Assembly: GCA_030770545.1 (NCBI GenBank)
Contig: CM061100.1
Location: 11,400,501-11,464,500, forward strand
Source of the DNA: Macropodus opercularis
Taxonomy: Eukaryota; Chordata; Actinopteri; Anabantiformes; Osphronemidae
Reading direction: 5' to 3'
Length of the DNA: 64,000 nt
The notes beneath the pieces are model-generated. The model saw nothing but the letters and a program-made list of their open reading frames with translations. It was not told where the DNA came from and did no database searches. How positions within the stretch are numbered: position 1 is the first letter of the stretch; the number at the start of each line of letters is the position of its first letter. Below are positions 36,301 through 47,855 of the stretch, one piece after another. The translations under genes were made by a program, and so were the position numbers.

Positions 36301-39300
36301 TTACTCAGTCAACAAATGTACTCTGAAAAACTGAGGCACAGCAATACATATAATAGCAGCAAAGCTAAAATTTATTTACTGGACAAGCCACAAATTCAAC
36401 TAGATGTTACCTGTGTGTTTCAATGCCTAAAACTCCAGCGGATCTGAGGTTTAATTAAATTAGTCATTTGTTTTACCCTGTTTTTCTAGTTCAAAAATGT
36501 AGAATGCTTTTTTATGTATGTAAAAAAACTAAAACTAACTAAAACTGCAGGTTACTGGCCTCTGGTTTGTTGGTTTGTCTGAATATCGATCCCTGTGAGT
36601 GACACTGAACTGTTATCTTTACACAGAGGATATCAGGATAGCCAATAAATTTTTTTCTTATACTGCTTATACTGTTATTAAAAGAGGAAAGAGGAAGCAT
36701 ACTTTGACCCCAGCATCATCATCACACTGCCTTTGAATGAAACATTTAAGAGGTAAGTGAAGTCAAGTCTTTCTTAATTCAAGAAGTCTGATATAAGTAA
36801 TTATAGACTTACTACTGGTTAAAAGGATTCACATACTGTAAAGGCAGTGCTGATGCTTGGTTCATTCCATAGTAGTATACTATAGTTAGTCTTGGTGATA
36901 ATGACCTGGTTGAAGGAGTTCAGGTTTATGCAAAACAGCATTGGGGACAATCACAGAAGTTACATTACATTGTTGGTCCTTTTGTATTGTGAACCAAGTC
37001 CAGGTGTAGGTGATTGTTCAGAACTGTCATGATCCGCGATCTGACTTCCGGTGAGTGACTCTTATTGTGAAGAACTCCTGGATCTGCTTGGTCTCTGCTC
37101 TCACCAGTTTTGCCTATCTGTTGATTGTTTTTACCTGTGTCTTGTTCTCTGCCTCTGACTACTTAAGCCTGTTTTCTCAGGCGCTACTTCGCTGGATCAT
37201 CACTCTTGACTGCAGACCAGTATCGCCAACAACAGCCTTCTGTTTTGGGACTGCCTTTTTGACCTCCCAACCTCGCTCTTCTCAATCCACAACTGGCGAG
37301 GAAGTTACCTCTGCTGGGAAAGCTCTGGCTAAAGGCTAAAACTGCTATTTGTTTGTAAAGACCTTTTGAGCGCATATCCTGATGCCTCGAGCTGACTTTC
37401 TTTCTGGACCATTGACGCCAACCTTACGAACTAGGAAAACACCACTTTGAAATTTATCTGTGTACATTAGAGTGTGGTGTGTATTTTGTCTGCACCTTCC
37501 CTCATCACCACTCGGTTCTCTGGGTCGACCACAGTTGAGAACCTATCGACAAGATGTCTAGCAAGTGATTGGGTGAGCTTATCTACAAAATGTAAATAAA
37601 CGTCTGAAATTAAGTCTTAGTTCCACCTGATCCTTATCTCCGCTGTTCAGTCCTCATTTTGAACTGTGACAGAACGATCAACGACAAGATGGATCCCACG
37701 GACTCAACCGTAGCCCCAAATGGGCCACAAATCATCAAATCCCTCCACAGACTCTGGGCCACAGTCCCAGTGATTCTGGACATTAAAGGCCAGACTCAGT
37801 TCTAGACTGGGTTACTGCAGTCTACACGGCCTACCCCTGGTTAAATTCTGTTAAGGGGTATTCAGGGGTCATTTCGACTCAGACCTTGTTCAGAAGGAGA
37901 TTCTGAGCCAGCGTCTTTGCCAGCGCCTCTGCCTGCCCCACCTGTAACGGAGTGTCATTTCGCTCCTCCACACCCTCAGTCTACCCCATCAGCTCTTTTT
38001 GCTGGTCAGATGAGCCTTAGGTCTTATGGTGCGCCTGAACTCACTCCCCGCCTCTCTCCATCTGAGGCTCACCTCATATGGAAGGAGCTAAAGGCTCAGT
38101 CAGTGCCACTCTACGCATTGCCTGCTCCAACCCCTTCTTCCCAGCCATGGATCGCCTGCCTCTTCCATCTCTTGCCTCTGGCTTACCTTGGCTGACATTC
38201 TCGCTGCCACCTGTCACTTCTCACCGTAGGGAACGGAGGGAAGTGGTGGCATTTGGAAGGCAGTCCTGGAGGGACTTGTGTTTTTCCATACACGTCTGGT
38301 AGCTAAAGGAGGAGGTCGGTCTTGCCATGCTCGCTGACGACTACCTAGGGGAGACCTCTGCTACCACGTCTGTTCCCACTCCTGCGTGGACATCGGCCCA
38401 GAGGAGAGTTTGCTTCTGTTCCTGCGCCTTGCGGGTCGGAGAATCACGTTCACGCTCATGTGGCTCATGGGGCTGGACCATGTTTCCTGCGGCCCTGGTG
38501 AAGGGGCCGGACCATGTGACTCTGTTTGTTTAGTGGAGGATGGACTGTGTTGTGTTTGGCACTCGAAGGTGGATTCCAAGCTTCATCCATGTGCCTTCTT
38601 TTCCTGAAAGCTCTCGGCTTCTGAGAGAGTCAGTAACAGGGAGTTGTTAGCAGTCAAGCTGGCTCTGGATGAGTGGCATCACTGGTTGGAGGGGTCTAGT
38701 CATCAGTTTACTGTACTCGGGGATCATAAGAACTTGAAATACCTGCAATTGGCTAAGAGGCTAAATTCTAGACAGGGGGCCATCTTTTTCAAAAGGTTTT
38801 CCTTTTCCTTGCCTTTTCGCCGTGGGCGAATGCTCTCTTCATGTTTTACTCGTCAGAAGACGACGTGGAGAAAGAGAAATTTATCCTGCCAGTTCATCTG
38901 GCCCCTGGAAAAGGAGGTCCTACAAGTCAACTAAGGCCATGCATAGTTTCCCCTCGTCTCCACTCTGTTCTCTCAGAGAATCGCAGGATGTACAACCAAC
39001 GCCTCGGAACTATCTCCTCATTCTGCCTGCTTTCTGGTTTTGACTTTCCCATCTGTGTTGTAGATTATAGAACCCACCGACGAAACATCTAGCAAGTTAC
39101 TGACTCACCCTACCTTCAGATTGTTAATAAACACCTTAAAATAAGTCTTGGTTCCGCCAGGATCCTTATTCCTGCTGGTTCAGTCCTCAGTTTGAACCAG
39201 CGGCTTGCGACAATTTCCTTTTGGATTTTCATTTTGGATATTAGCACAACATGACAAGATTTCCTTAGCTTGGCAAAAATCCAAACTTGAGCTAAACATA

Positions 39301-42300
39301 GTCAAAACTGTATTTGTACATTGCAGAGGACTGGTATATATGCAATGCTGAAGAAGAGCCACAGGTGAAAGTGATTTGCAGTTATCAGGTTGGTGGCAGA
39401 GGAAAGAACAGAAGGAGGTAGTGTGGTCAAGATGAGTGATCGAAAAATAAGGAGAACCCAAAAAAACAACAAGACAAGGACAGACAACAAATCCGTACAT
39501 CTGGAATTTTCACATTTTCACACATCAATTCTAATATTGTATATTACTGGACTGCTTCAGAGCTCCTCTACCCAACCACATGATCCTTGTAGAAAAGGAG
39601 CCTTTAAAATTTAAGATTAGAATGTGAAATTTTGAGGCCTACCCAGCTCTATAGTTCCTCCTATACCAATTAGAGAAGCAGCACTGTGGTAGAGAGGCAG
39701 AGGAATGTATATAACATCATCTTTGGTTCCTCCAAATGCCCAAAAACCTGCAGCTGCCTTCAGACTCTGGAGGTGAGTGATCACTGCAGCCTTCGGTAGC
39801 CCTGAAACAAAGACATTAAACATAAATTCTACTGTAGACAACATAACTGATATGTCTGTTTGAACCACTTTGCCTTGTTGAATTCAGAGAAAACAGACAT
39901 GAGATGTGGTATACCTATGCCCATAATTATATGGGTTTACGACAATAAACAAATACAATTATTTTATTCTTCTTGTTGCTTATGGGATGATTTTTAACAT
40001 CTGTCCATGGACTGGAGTTGAAAAATATCTAAAAATAACTGGGACATATTTACACAAATGTTGCATTGTCTAGAATACTCTTCCCTTTGTGGGTTTCCTC
40101 TCTCTTGCCCACATTGTGATGTGCCAATGAAGGGCAACAGTTCAAACTGGAATACTGATCTAGGATTGGACAAGGTCTTGGTGACATCATGTTCCTTAAT
40201 TACGCAGGATTGCCTTCTCTCAGCACTCTCAAGAAACACCAGATTCTGGACGGGTACTAAAAGGGACCAGTTTCCACAGAGATGAAATTAAGATTTCAGA
40301 GGTCACACTGAAATCTACCGGCTACAACGCCTGCTCAACAACAAGCCTTCAGTCTACTTCGGTGATCCAGCACCAAGACTGCATTCTTTGTTCATTTTTT
40401 TTTCTACGTGGGGCGAAACCAAACCTCCAAATCACCAGACCCCTGCGCTGAACAGCTAATTGCCAATGCTTAGAGGAAAATGAACTGCAACTGGAATCAT
40501 CACATCCCTAATCACTGAATTGTTGAATTTCACTCGACTCAACAAAGAGGACAGCCAGCCAGCTGTTACTGCATCAGGATGCTGGAACAGATTGTCTCCA
40601 GTCTTCATACCACTCAACAAGTACAAGGCAACAGCAGCTGAACAGCTGAACAAAATAGCTTAGTTAATGTTTTGTTTGGGGCTATGATGATCATTAGTTT
40701 AGATGGCCGTGTATAGTTAATAATTGTTGCATTATCATCTGCTTGTAACACACTAACTGTGAGGGGTGCATATGTGAATCTCCCACTACCTGTTTTATAA
40801 ATTGAGATTCACGCTTTCTGATACACACAGGAGTACAAGTTTGCAGTGCCGCTTGGTGGTGGATTTGTCTTTCTTCTTTGCCCTTTTCCACTGTGTTTCT
40901 GAAAACTACATGTGAGTGTCTCACATACAGACATACATGCACACATGTTGCAGGGCCACCATCAGCTCCATCCACCGTCAGCATGTTGCAGACAACCATA
41001 TCATCCAACACTCAGTAGGGGGTGGTGGTCACCTCTATGATCACTCTATGATGATCTGGGATCGCTGTGTTTTTCGGTCAGTCATTGTCTTTCGTTCACA
41101 CATACACCCGCACCCACATTAGCTAAAAACTTACTCCAGGGCACAATCATATAAATACCAATTAGTAAGGTATTATTTAGACTTGTGAGCCTTGTTTACT
41201 GAAGCAGTGTTGATTCTAATTAATACTGTTTCGGTTAATAAAAAAAAATGTGGTCACATTACAAGTGGTCACTCTATATGATTATTTGTTTACATTTGTA
41301 CAACATTGGCTAATTTTAGACAGCTAGAGCCAAACTCACTCATTCGATTGTTACAAATTTAGACCTTTATAATATTTTACTATATCTTTGTAATTAGAAA
41401 CTAAATATTGAGACCAATTTGGTTATATTATATTATTGGTTATGAACCTCAAGATTATAGCTCATTGTAACTGATTTAAATGATTGCATCAATAAATATT
41501 GTAGACTTTCACAGATAATAATGATAAAGAGCTTAGAGACTAAGGCACACACACCAGTACACTGTGATTATAACACCCAGGAATATTAAATATTACATTG
41601 CAATTCATTGATATACAGTGACCTTTTCTATGTGAAAAGCATGGTCTCTAAACACAGACACAGTTTTTATTATTAATATACACTATCCTGTCTGAAACAT
41701 GAACTACTGTACAGTATGTCACCCCCAGCTGATAACACTCACCAGTTGTTCCCGAAGTAAAGATATAGAGGGTAGGGGTTTTAAGTGAGGTCGTGGCACG
41801 TAACGTTGCTGGGACAGGCTGGTCAGAGGCAGTTTCAATCTTATCCAATAGAGTTTCCACCTGTGTGTATTTTTTTTGACTCTTCATGGCCCACACCTGA
41901 ATGTTGTCCTCTAGCAAGGCAGTTAGGAATCCATCCAGGCAATCCACCAAATCTAGGAGATGTAGACAGATAAAGTGTAATTCATGTTTCAGGCACCACA
42001 TTCAACCTAAGCGCCTAACTGTTCCAGCTATTTCATGCATCATTCTTTGCTCCACTGGGGTTGCAGTGAGGACAGTGTCCCTGATCAACATCATGCTTGC
42101 TGAGGTTGAGCAATCATCTGTCACATGGCTGCAGCATGATGAATCCTATTAGCTGCCCTAACAGGCTTCTGATAGTGAAGAATGGGCAGTAGCCCAATAT
42201 CTTTTCACTCAACAAAATATTACTGAGTTAATAAAAAAATATATACCTTAAAGAATCCATTGGTTTGGAAGTTTTCGGCATAAGCTTTAGTTAGATCACT

Positions 42301-43838
42301 CATTGGCGAGCCACATAGTTCATTCACTACTGTACTGCATAGTAACCTGACTGAGATCCACAATTGTGCACTGGCAAGGCTGCGCTACATATTTAAGCCA
42401 TATAATTTTAATGGGTGTAATCATATGTTCAGTGTTCAATATGTTCTCTCCAACACAGAACTGTCAGATCAATCAATGGACAATCACCTTTCAAAAACTT
42501 TGGAGATTTGACATTGTTTTCTGTAAAGCTCAAGACATGGTGAACAGGGGGCAGTAAAAATGTTTTAGAGTGCTAATGCAAATTCTTCCGCTAGAATAGC
42601 AGCTGCAGCAAGTAAAGTGATTTTTTCATCTGATCACTAACTACATTTTAGAGACTGTGTGTTTTCCAGTTTGGTTATTGGTCTCTGGAAACCCTCAAAA
42701 TATCAAATAATATGATAGACAACAAACAACTGTCATTAATATTTTTTTAATTATAAAAATCAACTGGTACTCCTCTCAGGTGGTGTAATCCAAATTATTA
42801 TTAATAATATAATTAGTGCCCCTTATGTCCCCAACAACATCAAGATAAATTAATGACCATGTGGTGAATAAGTATTGGAGGATAAAAGTAATTATGTTTT
42901 TTGTGCAAACTCTTAATTTAGGTAGGTTTTAACTTTTCAAGTGAGCTTTTCAATCTAAGTAATTTTTCTTTTTTGTGTGAACATTGTATATGGTGAAAAA
43001 TAATACAAAACAGTTTGTGTATATTTGAAGACGTTATTCCTATATTTTTCAAGTAAAATTAACAAGATTTAAATACATTTGTTTTTGTATATCGGAAAAA
43101 AATCTGGCTCTTAATGGAAATAAGGCAAGGATTTTCAATACACCTGCTGTAAATGCACTGTCAACTTTTAGTCTTGAACATGTATATTGTATCAACTGTA
43201 GATGTTCTGCACTTAACTACAATGTCTTTCAATTACAGCACCTTCCATAGTACCGTAAATGTACTTTTACCGCCTGCACCTGTGGCATTATTGATGTAGG
43301 CCAGACTTTATGGGGGCATATGGTATCAGATGAGAGTTTTACCTGAACCAACGATCAGAGTTTTGGCTCCACAGCTGTTAAAGCAGTGCAGAAGGGACTT
43401 GGACTTCATATTAGTGTTGAGAAAAGCCACCGAGCAGCCGACCTTCGCTAACCCGAACCAGACGCACAGAAAGTCGGGCTCATTGCTCATGAGCAAGGCA
43501 ACGCAGTCTCCTTTACTCAGGTTGACAGTTTCGAGGAATACGTGAGCAAGTCTGTTGCTGCGTCGCTCGACATCCCGATAGGTGTGGACCTTTCCATCGT
43601 AGATAACAAACGGCTTGTTAGGTATGCGTTCCGCCTGTTGGACGAACCTGTCCAGTACCGTGCGTACACTGGAGCTGAGTTTGAACAGCTCCAGCTTAAC
43701 TCCGTATCTGATCACCTTCAGCAGAAAGAAGACGTCTCTCCAAAAGTATGGGAAGCACAGTTTCTGCAAAACATGAGCGAAGACGATACCAGCGGCCAGA
43801 GCAGAGAGCAACCCCACAGACAGAGCCATGTCTGTCAT
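27161..43838 (-). CDS. slc27a6: Solute carrier family 27 member 6-like (FATP6, long-chain fatty acid transporter / acyl-CoA synthetase)
   Basis: Ten minus-strand exons join in frame to 626 codons: 43343-43838, 41743-41952, 39643-39801, 34934-35058, 33264-33458, 30437-30527, 30131-30329, 28347-28444, 27642-27772, 27161-27337. All introns are GT-AG. The family adenylates long-chain fatty acids and couples them to CoA at membranes, which drives uptake. Visible motifs: N-terminal hydrophobic helix (about 5-25), AMP-binding loop YIFTSGTTGLPKA (228-240), YGSTEG (368-373), NTGD (468-471), and the FATP signature DTFRWKGENVATTEVA (489-504). The N-terminal QKL-FPYFW segment, ELGATCVLKKKFSAS and the C-terminal GEYKL favour SLC27A6 over SLC27A2; human SLC27A6 has 619 residues. 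A second ATG at codon 4 has a stronger context. Introns carry many transposon fragments, but the coding frame is intact. Confidence 0.9.
27642..27772 (-). CDS. slc27a6: slc27a6 exon 9
   Basis: Residues 525-568: HEGRAGMAAMIIKP, GKKLFEHV and LPAYARPLFIRLQ. Acceptor tccacag, donor GTAATG. Confidence 0.92.
28347..28444 (-). CDS. slc27a6: slc27a6 exon 8 (FATP signature)
   Basis: Residues 492-524 plus one base: RWKGENVATTEVAE and NVYGVEIP. Acceptor attttag, donor GTATGT. Confidence 0.92.
28633..29262 (-). mobile_element. Rex1-like LINE 3' fragment in slc27a6 intron 7
   Basis: Minus-strand frame 29054-29254 reads LSDALYKKGQSRLHLLR, FGVSRPFLKTFYD and AGSTDRDRKRK, matching the C-terminal part of the reverse-transcriptase ORF seen at 46258-46722. 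The 3' end gives GGGATCAATAAAGAATTATCTTATC on the minus strand, the usual tail of this LINE type. The 5' part is missing. Confidence 0.75.
29825..30010 (+). repeat. L2-type 3'-end repeat fragment
   Basis: Diverged version of the common fish block running from 'gtctgcatgggtttt' through 'gtggccctgcctctcaccc' to 'taggctccagcattcctgtg'. Lies in slc27a6 intron 7, between exons 7 and 8. Confidence 0.55.
30131..30329 (-). CDS. slc27a6: slc27a6 exon 7
   Basis: Residues 426-491 plus two bases: GETGLLLSQV, FFGYAG, GDAYFNTGDL and DRLGDTF. Acceptor ttctcag, donor GTACAG. Confidence 0.92.
30437..30527 (-). CDS. slc27a6: slc27a6 exon 6
   Basis: Residues 396-425 plus one base: FKYDLVKYDKEKDEP and GFCQRV. 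Acceptor atgcag, donor GTAAGT. Confidence 0.88.
33264..33458 (-). CDS. slc27a6: slc27a6 exon 5
   Basis: Residues 331-395 with GVGNGLR, CEVYGSTEG and GRSNFIYK. Acceptor ctatcag, donor GTGAGT. Its first 24 bases and upstream intron are duplicated at 35550-35925. Confidence 0.9.
33435..33845. repeat. Source copy of an intragenic duplication (exon 5 start plus upstream intron)
   Basis: From 'cttgtgcactttatctaact' inside exon 5 leftwards into intron 4 this sequence matches 35550-35925 at high identity with small indels. Confidence 0.8.
33865..34148. mobile_element. piggyBac-type MITE in slc27a6 intron 4
   Basis: 284 bp flanked by TTAA on both sides (33861-33864, 34149-34152). The 21-bp terminal inverted repeats begin CCCTC and end GAGGG and match at 20 of 21 positions. 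A second, internal inverted repeat (acacaagggttggataaa and its complement) lies at about 33940-33957 and 34069-34087. No coding capacity. TTAA targets and CCC/GGG termini are diagnostic of piggyBac-related elements. Confidence 0.85.
34934..35058 (-). CDS. slc27a6: slc27a6 exon 4
   Basis: Residues 289-330: ATCVLKKKFSAS and FQYIGELCRYLCNQPT. Acceptor gttacag; the donor GTAATG was chosen because it restores phase 0 with exon 5. Confidence 0.88.
35430..35549 (+). repeat. Dispersed repeat fragment of uncertain class
   Basis: Block with 'ggtggtgaaacgtttctacg' and 'aagtccagttgccatgact', which I recognise as common in fish genomes, but the element class is uncertain. It joins directly to the exon-5 duplication at 35550. 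Confidence 0.4.
35550..35925. repeat. Duplicated copy of the exon-5 boundary in slc27a6 intron 3
   Basis: Matches 33435-33845. It contains the exon-5 acceptor and its first 24 coding bases on the minus strand, then runs into unrelated sequence with a GT (CAG|GTGAAG) eight bases later. Confidence 0.8.
35935..36060 (+). repeat. L2-type 3'-end repeat fragment
   Basis: Contains 'gtgagtggttgtctgtgtat' and 'tgaccctgtgatggactggg', the same family as the fragment at 29825-30010. Confidence 0.55.
36068..36245 (+). repeat. Dispersed fish repeat (TAAATGGTCTGCACTTGTAT block)
   Basis: Contains 'aaatggtctgcacttgtata', 'actcaaagcgctttggcact' and 'ttcactgtcttgctcaagga' in the order seen in a very common teleost interspersed repeat. 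Family name not certain. Confidence 0.55.
37025..37671 (+). repeat. 5' LTR of the intronic gypsy relic
   Basis: TG...CA ends. The U5-like end ('aagtcttagttccacctgat' to 'gaactgtgaca') recurs in diverged form at 39150-39212, which identifies both as LTRs. GAACGATC follows directly. Confidence 0.6.
37025..39212 (+). mobile_element. Internally deleted Ty3/gypsy relic in slc27a6 intron 3
   Basis: Begins with a 5' LTR (37025-37671, TGTCATGATC...TGTGACA). Then comes a scrambled, stop-ridden internal part with a proline-rich gag-like stretch and a short RNase H remnant (38644-38800: ELLAVKLALDEWHHWLEG, DHKNLKYLQLAKRLNSRQ). It ends with a partial, diverged 3' LTR (about 38975-39212, ending GCGACA). 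Most of gag, protease, reverse transcriptase and integrase is missing. No target-site duplication was found. Confidence 0.65.
39643..39801 (-). CDS. slc27a6: slc27a6 exon 3
   Basis: Residues 236-288 plus one base: completes the AMP-binding loop (GLPKAAVI) and carries IPLPLYHSAASLIG. Acceptor gtttcag, donor GTAGGC. Confidence 0.9.
41743..41952 (-). CDS. slc27a6: slc27a6 exon 2 (AMP-binding loop, first half)
   Basis: Residues 166-235 plus one base, ending in LYIFTSGTTG. Acceptor ctcctag, donor GTGAGT. Confidence 0.92.
43343..43838 (-). CDS. slc27a6: slc27a6 exon 1
   Basis: Residues 1-165 plus one base. N-terminal helix, KPFVIYDGKVHTYRDVERRS and ALLMSNEPDFLCVWFGLAK, all typical of FATPs. Donor GTAAAA. 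Confidence 0.92.
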
Positions 43839-44087
43839 AACTGAGCGTCAGTAAGAGTGCGCTGTTCAGTATAGACACACGCTAACACACAATTTCAGGT
43901 AATAAACACGGGTGAAAGGCGTGATGTAACCCAACAAACGTCACACAACCTTACAGTGGAACATGAGCAATACCGCCTTCAAAGTAAAAGACTGTTATGG
44001 CAGAATAATGACGATCCTAACTGCTGGAGTAACGCAGATACGCAGATCCAAGTATTAACATATATACATATATATTTACCTATTATA

Positions 44088-44097
<10 letters not shown>

Positions 44098-44133
<36 letters not shown>
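44098..44133. repeat. (AT)n microsatellite
   Basis: About 18 AT units, directly followed by a palindrome with its own AT core at 44140. Confidence 0.9.
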
Positions 44134-44137
<4 letters not shown>

Positions 44138-44139
44138 AA

Positions 44140-44177
44140 AGCTGTGCAGCATATATATATATATATGCTGCACAGCT
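44140..44177. repeat. 38-bp perfect palindrome with (AT)8 core
   Basis: Arms agctgtgcagc (44140-44150) and gctgcacagct (44167-44177) flank 16 bases of AT, so the whole reads the same on both strands. Confidence 0.9.
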
Positions 44178-44248
44178 CTGCAACTCTTAAAAAATATATT
44201 GAGGTGTCTATCAATGATTGACTTAATAAATGATGGCTTGACTTTTCT

Positions 44249-44251
<3 letters not shown>

Positions 44252-44295
<44 letters not shown>
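44252..44295. repeat. (AT)n microsatellite
   Basis: About 22 uninterrupted AT units. Confidence 0.9.
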
Positions 44296-44296
<1 letters not shown>

Positions 44297-45551
44297 CCTT
44301 TACAGAATGCCCTAATTTGCTCTAGTTTCCGGATGCCATTATTTTAAGTGGAGGAAAGAAATGGCTGTCATCTCGCACTGCTTACCATTAAATTTTGTGT
44401 ATTTAACAGAAAAGTAAACAGTATAAGCATAAAGGTATGATGGTTAGTAGTCATAACATTTACGTTTGTGCTAATTTAAAATAAAGTATAATTAATCATA
44501 CTATAGAATTACAATGAAACAAATTAGACAAGTCAGCATCAGCAACTAATCAGTTGCCGCATATAAGCGTTTTATTTTGAAGGAATACTTATTACACTTC
44601 CTCTATCAGTGATTGCTTGAGGCAACTTAACAATATATCGCTGGAAGTGAAATCATGTGACAGTTGCTGTGGAAATAAGCAAGCGTAAGTTCCACACGAG
44701 GTTGTCAAACAGCAAAGCTTCCGATACAGACCACACCAGTGACATCTATTGGACAGCGGCAATTATAACAGCAAACCTCCAATGGTTCACACATTACTAT
44801 ACATAACATGGAAGTTCAGTTTTTCAACATTAGTGTTTCAGAGGCATGTGTGAAGGTTTCAAGAAGTTTTTCAGTGATATTCTCAGGAAGCCATTATGGT
44901 GGTACTGATCAGAAGGGCATCGCTGAATTTGATTCAAAGATTCAAACTTAGCCACAAACTGTTAATGGGTATAATACCTTTGTGGAAATGACGACTTCCT
45001 TGTAATTTAAGTATATAAGTGTAGTATGTAGATGTGGGGACTGTGCTTGAGGATATGGTTGTAAAGTCTAAAACATAAGTCACTAGAACTAAATTATCAT
45101 ATATGTAACCAGTTCTGGGCTACAATAATCCAGGATAATATGTAATAGTGAGACAGGCAACACATAATAAATTTCCACGGTAACTAGACTAGGCTTAACT
45201 GAGCTTGCTTTGTGCAACCAAGTTCAACCAGGAAATGTGAAAAATCCCTTATCTTGGTTTTGTGCAACTCGGTTATACATACAAGTACACACACCAAAAC
45301 ATGCACACACTTTAGACAAGGTGCTCACACGTACTGTAAAAAAAAGGCTGTGCAGCATTAAACATTGTGTCTTTCTATTGGTGTGACTTAGATGAAGATG
45401 AAAACACATTTTATGATCAATGTGTCCATGTTATCCCAAAGTGTATACATACTTTTTCTTGCAACTGTACCAGGAAGATACTATGTTTAGCAGTACTTTC
45501 AATAACATTCTAGTTTTGTAAAAATCAGTAATTGCATGGTTTATTGTTCCA

Positions 45552-47032
45552 AATGGCCACTACAGACCTGTGGCCCTGACCTCTCACCTGATGAAGACGA
45601 TGGACAGGATTGTCCTCAGAAACCTGCGCACCCAGGTGAGCTCAGCGCTGGACCCACTGCAGTTTGCCTACCAGGCGGGCATTGGGGTGGATGATGCCGT
45701 CATCTACCTGCAGCATCGAGCACTATCTCACCTGGAGTCCCCCGGAAACACTGTGAGGGTCATGTTCTTTGACTTCTCCAGTGCTTTCAACACCATTCAG
45801 CCAGCACTGCTGAGCGGGAAGCTGGAAGTTGCAGGCGTGGACCAACACCTGGCGGCATGGTCCATCAACTACCTCACAGACAGACCACAGTTTGTGAGGC
45901 TGCACAACTGTGTGTCTGACGTGGTCGTCTGCAGCACAGAGGCCCCCCAGGGGACGGTGCTCTCGCCCTTCCTGTTCACCCTGTACACAGCGGACTTCAG
46001 GTACAACTCCAGCAAATGCCACCTGCAGAAGTTCTCGGACGACACTGCGATTGTTGGATGTGTATCTAGGGGGAACGAGCTGGAGTATAGGGGGGTCATC
46101 ACCGACTTTGTGGACTGGTGTGAGGATAACCACCTGGTTCTGAACACCAGCAAAACGAAGGAGCTGGTGATTGACTTCCGGCGGAAACCAGCACCACCGC
46201 CGCCGGTGTGCATAAGGGGTTCTGGGATCGAGATGGTGGACACTTACAAATATCTGGGTGTCCACCTCAAAAAAAAACCTGAACTGGACTGACAACTCTG
46301 ATGCCCTGTATAGGAGGGGCCAGAGTCGCCTCCACCTGCTGAGGCGACTGAGGTCTTTTGGGGTGTGCAGGGCACTCCTACGGACTTTCTACGACACGGT
46401 AGTGGCATCGGCAGTCCTCTACGGTGTTGTGTGCTGGGCAGACGGTAGCACGGACAGAGACAGAAAGAGACTAAACAAACTGGTTAAGAAAGCTGGCTCT
46501 GTCCTGGGCTGCCCACTGGAGTCCATCGAGGTGGTGGCCAATAGAAGGACGCGGGCGAAACTGTCGTCCATCATGGCCAACCCCTCCCACCCCCTGCATC
46601 AAACCGTGGAGGACCAACGCAGCTCGCACAGCGCAAGACTGCTGCACCCTAAGTGCAGGACTGAGCGCTACCGGAGGTCCTTCATACCCACGGCAATAAG
46701 ACTCTACAACACGTCAACATGACTGTAAAGCATGTTTTATAGTGTGATGTGTGCGGTGAACATGTTGCATGTATGTTATTTTTTTATTTTGTTTTCTCTT
46801 TTTTCATTTGGCACTTTGCACTTTTTATATTTATGTTTTAGATATGTAGATTTTCTTTTTTGTATATAATGTGTAACATATTTTACTCTTTTTTTTTTTG
46901 TAAATATTGGAACTTTTTGTATTTTCTTATTTTCCAACTGTTCTTTGATGCTGCTGGGTCACCAGAATTTCCCCTCTGCAGGATAAATAAAGTATTATCT
47001 AAAGATAGATAGATAGATATCTATCTATCTCT
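45552..47032 (+). mobile_element. 5'-truncated Rex1-like non-LTR retrotransposon
   Basis: Starts abruptly inside the reverse-transcriptase ORF and runs through its C-terminus, a short 3' UTR and the typical end 'ggataaataaagtattatct', followed by a GATA/TATC tail (47003-47032). 5' truncation and a microsatellite tail fit target-primed reverse transcription. GC-rich compared with its surroundings, suggesting a recent insertion. Confidence 0.85.
45570..46722 (+). pseudogene. Reverse transcriptase C-terminal part of the Rex1-like LINE, frameshifted
   Basis: First frame 45570-46292 covers RT fingers to palm: RPVALTSHLMKTMDR, LDPLQFAYQ, FFDFSSAFNTI, GTVLSPFLFTLY and the catalytic-loop region FSDDTAIVG. 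The frame shifts by one base in a nine-A run at about 46269-46277 and continues from 46258 to 46722 with TDNSDALYRRGQSRLHLLRR, VVCWADGSTDRDRKR and RTERYRRSFIPTAIRLYN. The N-terminal endonuclease is missing. Antisense frames over this region are shadows. Confidence 0.85.
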
Positions 47033-47855
47033 AAAATGGAATTCTGACCTTTTTGTCTGGAAAAAAGACTAAATAGGAAATTGAACATTGGCAAGATAAA
47101 GAAATAATTAATATGAGACTCTAGTGCAAGACTGAAAAAGTAAACAGCAGATATTTACTGTAAGTGTGGACAGTATAAATTGAAGGATACACAAGGACCT
47201 GTGGAACGGATTTATTTTCTAGTGTAGAAAACACATCTTTAGTAAATTTTAAAATTACAAAGAACCTAAAGAACAAAGAGCAGAACAAATGCCTCTCCAG
47301 TGGACTCCCCTGACATTAAACATTGTTAAATTACAGACACAACTGGAGAGCAAAGTCTGCAGAGCTGAAAAGTCTGGGTGAAAGCCTGATACGTGCGTAA
47401 ACCTTTTCTTCATAGTTTTCTGCTACCATCTCTTCTGTTAATAGGTCGACTTTGATCCATGTCTTAAATCCACTGTAAAATACACTAAAAACAATTATTT
47501 ATCATCCAATTTGTTTCTCATATTTTGGTTACCTTGTTAGGCTTCTTTATCCATAAAAATATTGGTTTTTAAGGTTTGTCTATGGGCCTTTTTTGTCAGC
47601 AAAACCCTCAATTTCAATAAAAAAAAATGGTAAAATGAACCTTAAGAGAGTCATATAAATAAATAAAAGGTTGTTGTGTTACCTTAATATTACTGTGGGA
47701 CATTAGAACACATCTCTTTAATCATTTTGTTTAATTTAATCTAACAATCTAACAATAGTAACATCTATGGTGTGTTTCGAGGCTAAAAAAAAGGTTTTTC
47801 TTTCAGTAATAAAACTTATATGACTTGTGTACAGTAAGTAAAATGTGCTTGGACA

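Larger units (their letters stand above)
43839..45551. other. Upstream flank of slc27a6
   Basis: Intergenic between the slc27a6 start (minus strand) and a LINE. Holds two AT microsatellites and a palindrome. No TATA box, CpG island or exon can be assigned confidently. Confidence 0.45.

Noticed and set aside
37025..39212. Host gene in the GC-richer part of slc27a6 intron 3
   Set aside because: Frames are gypsy remnants bounded by LTR-like sequence (RNase H motif at 38644-38800).
45723..46295. 190-codon minus-strand open frame
   Set aside because: Antisense shadow of the GC-rich Rex1-like reverse transcriptase; the sense strand has clear RT motifs.
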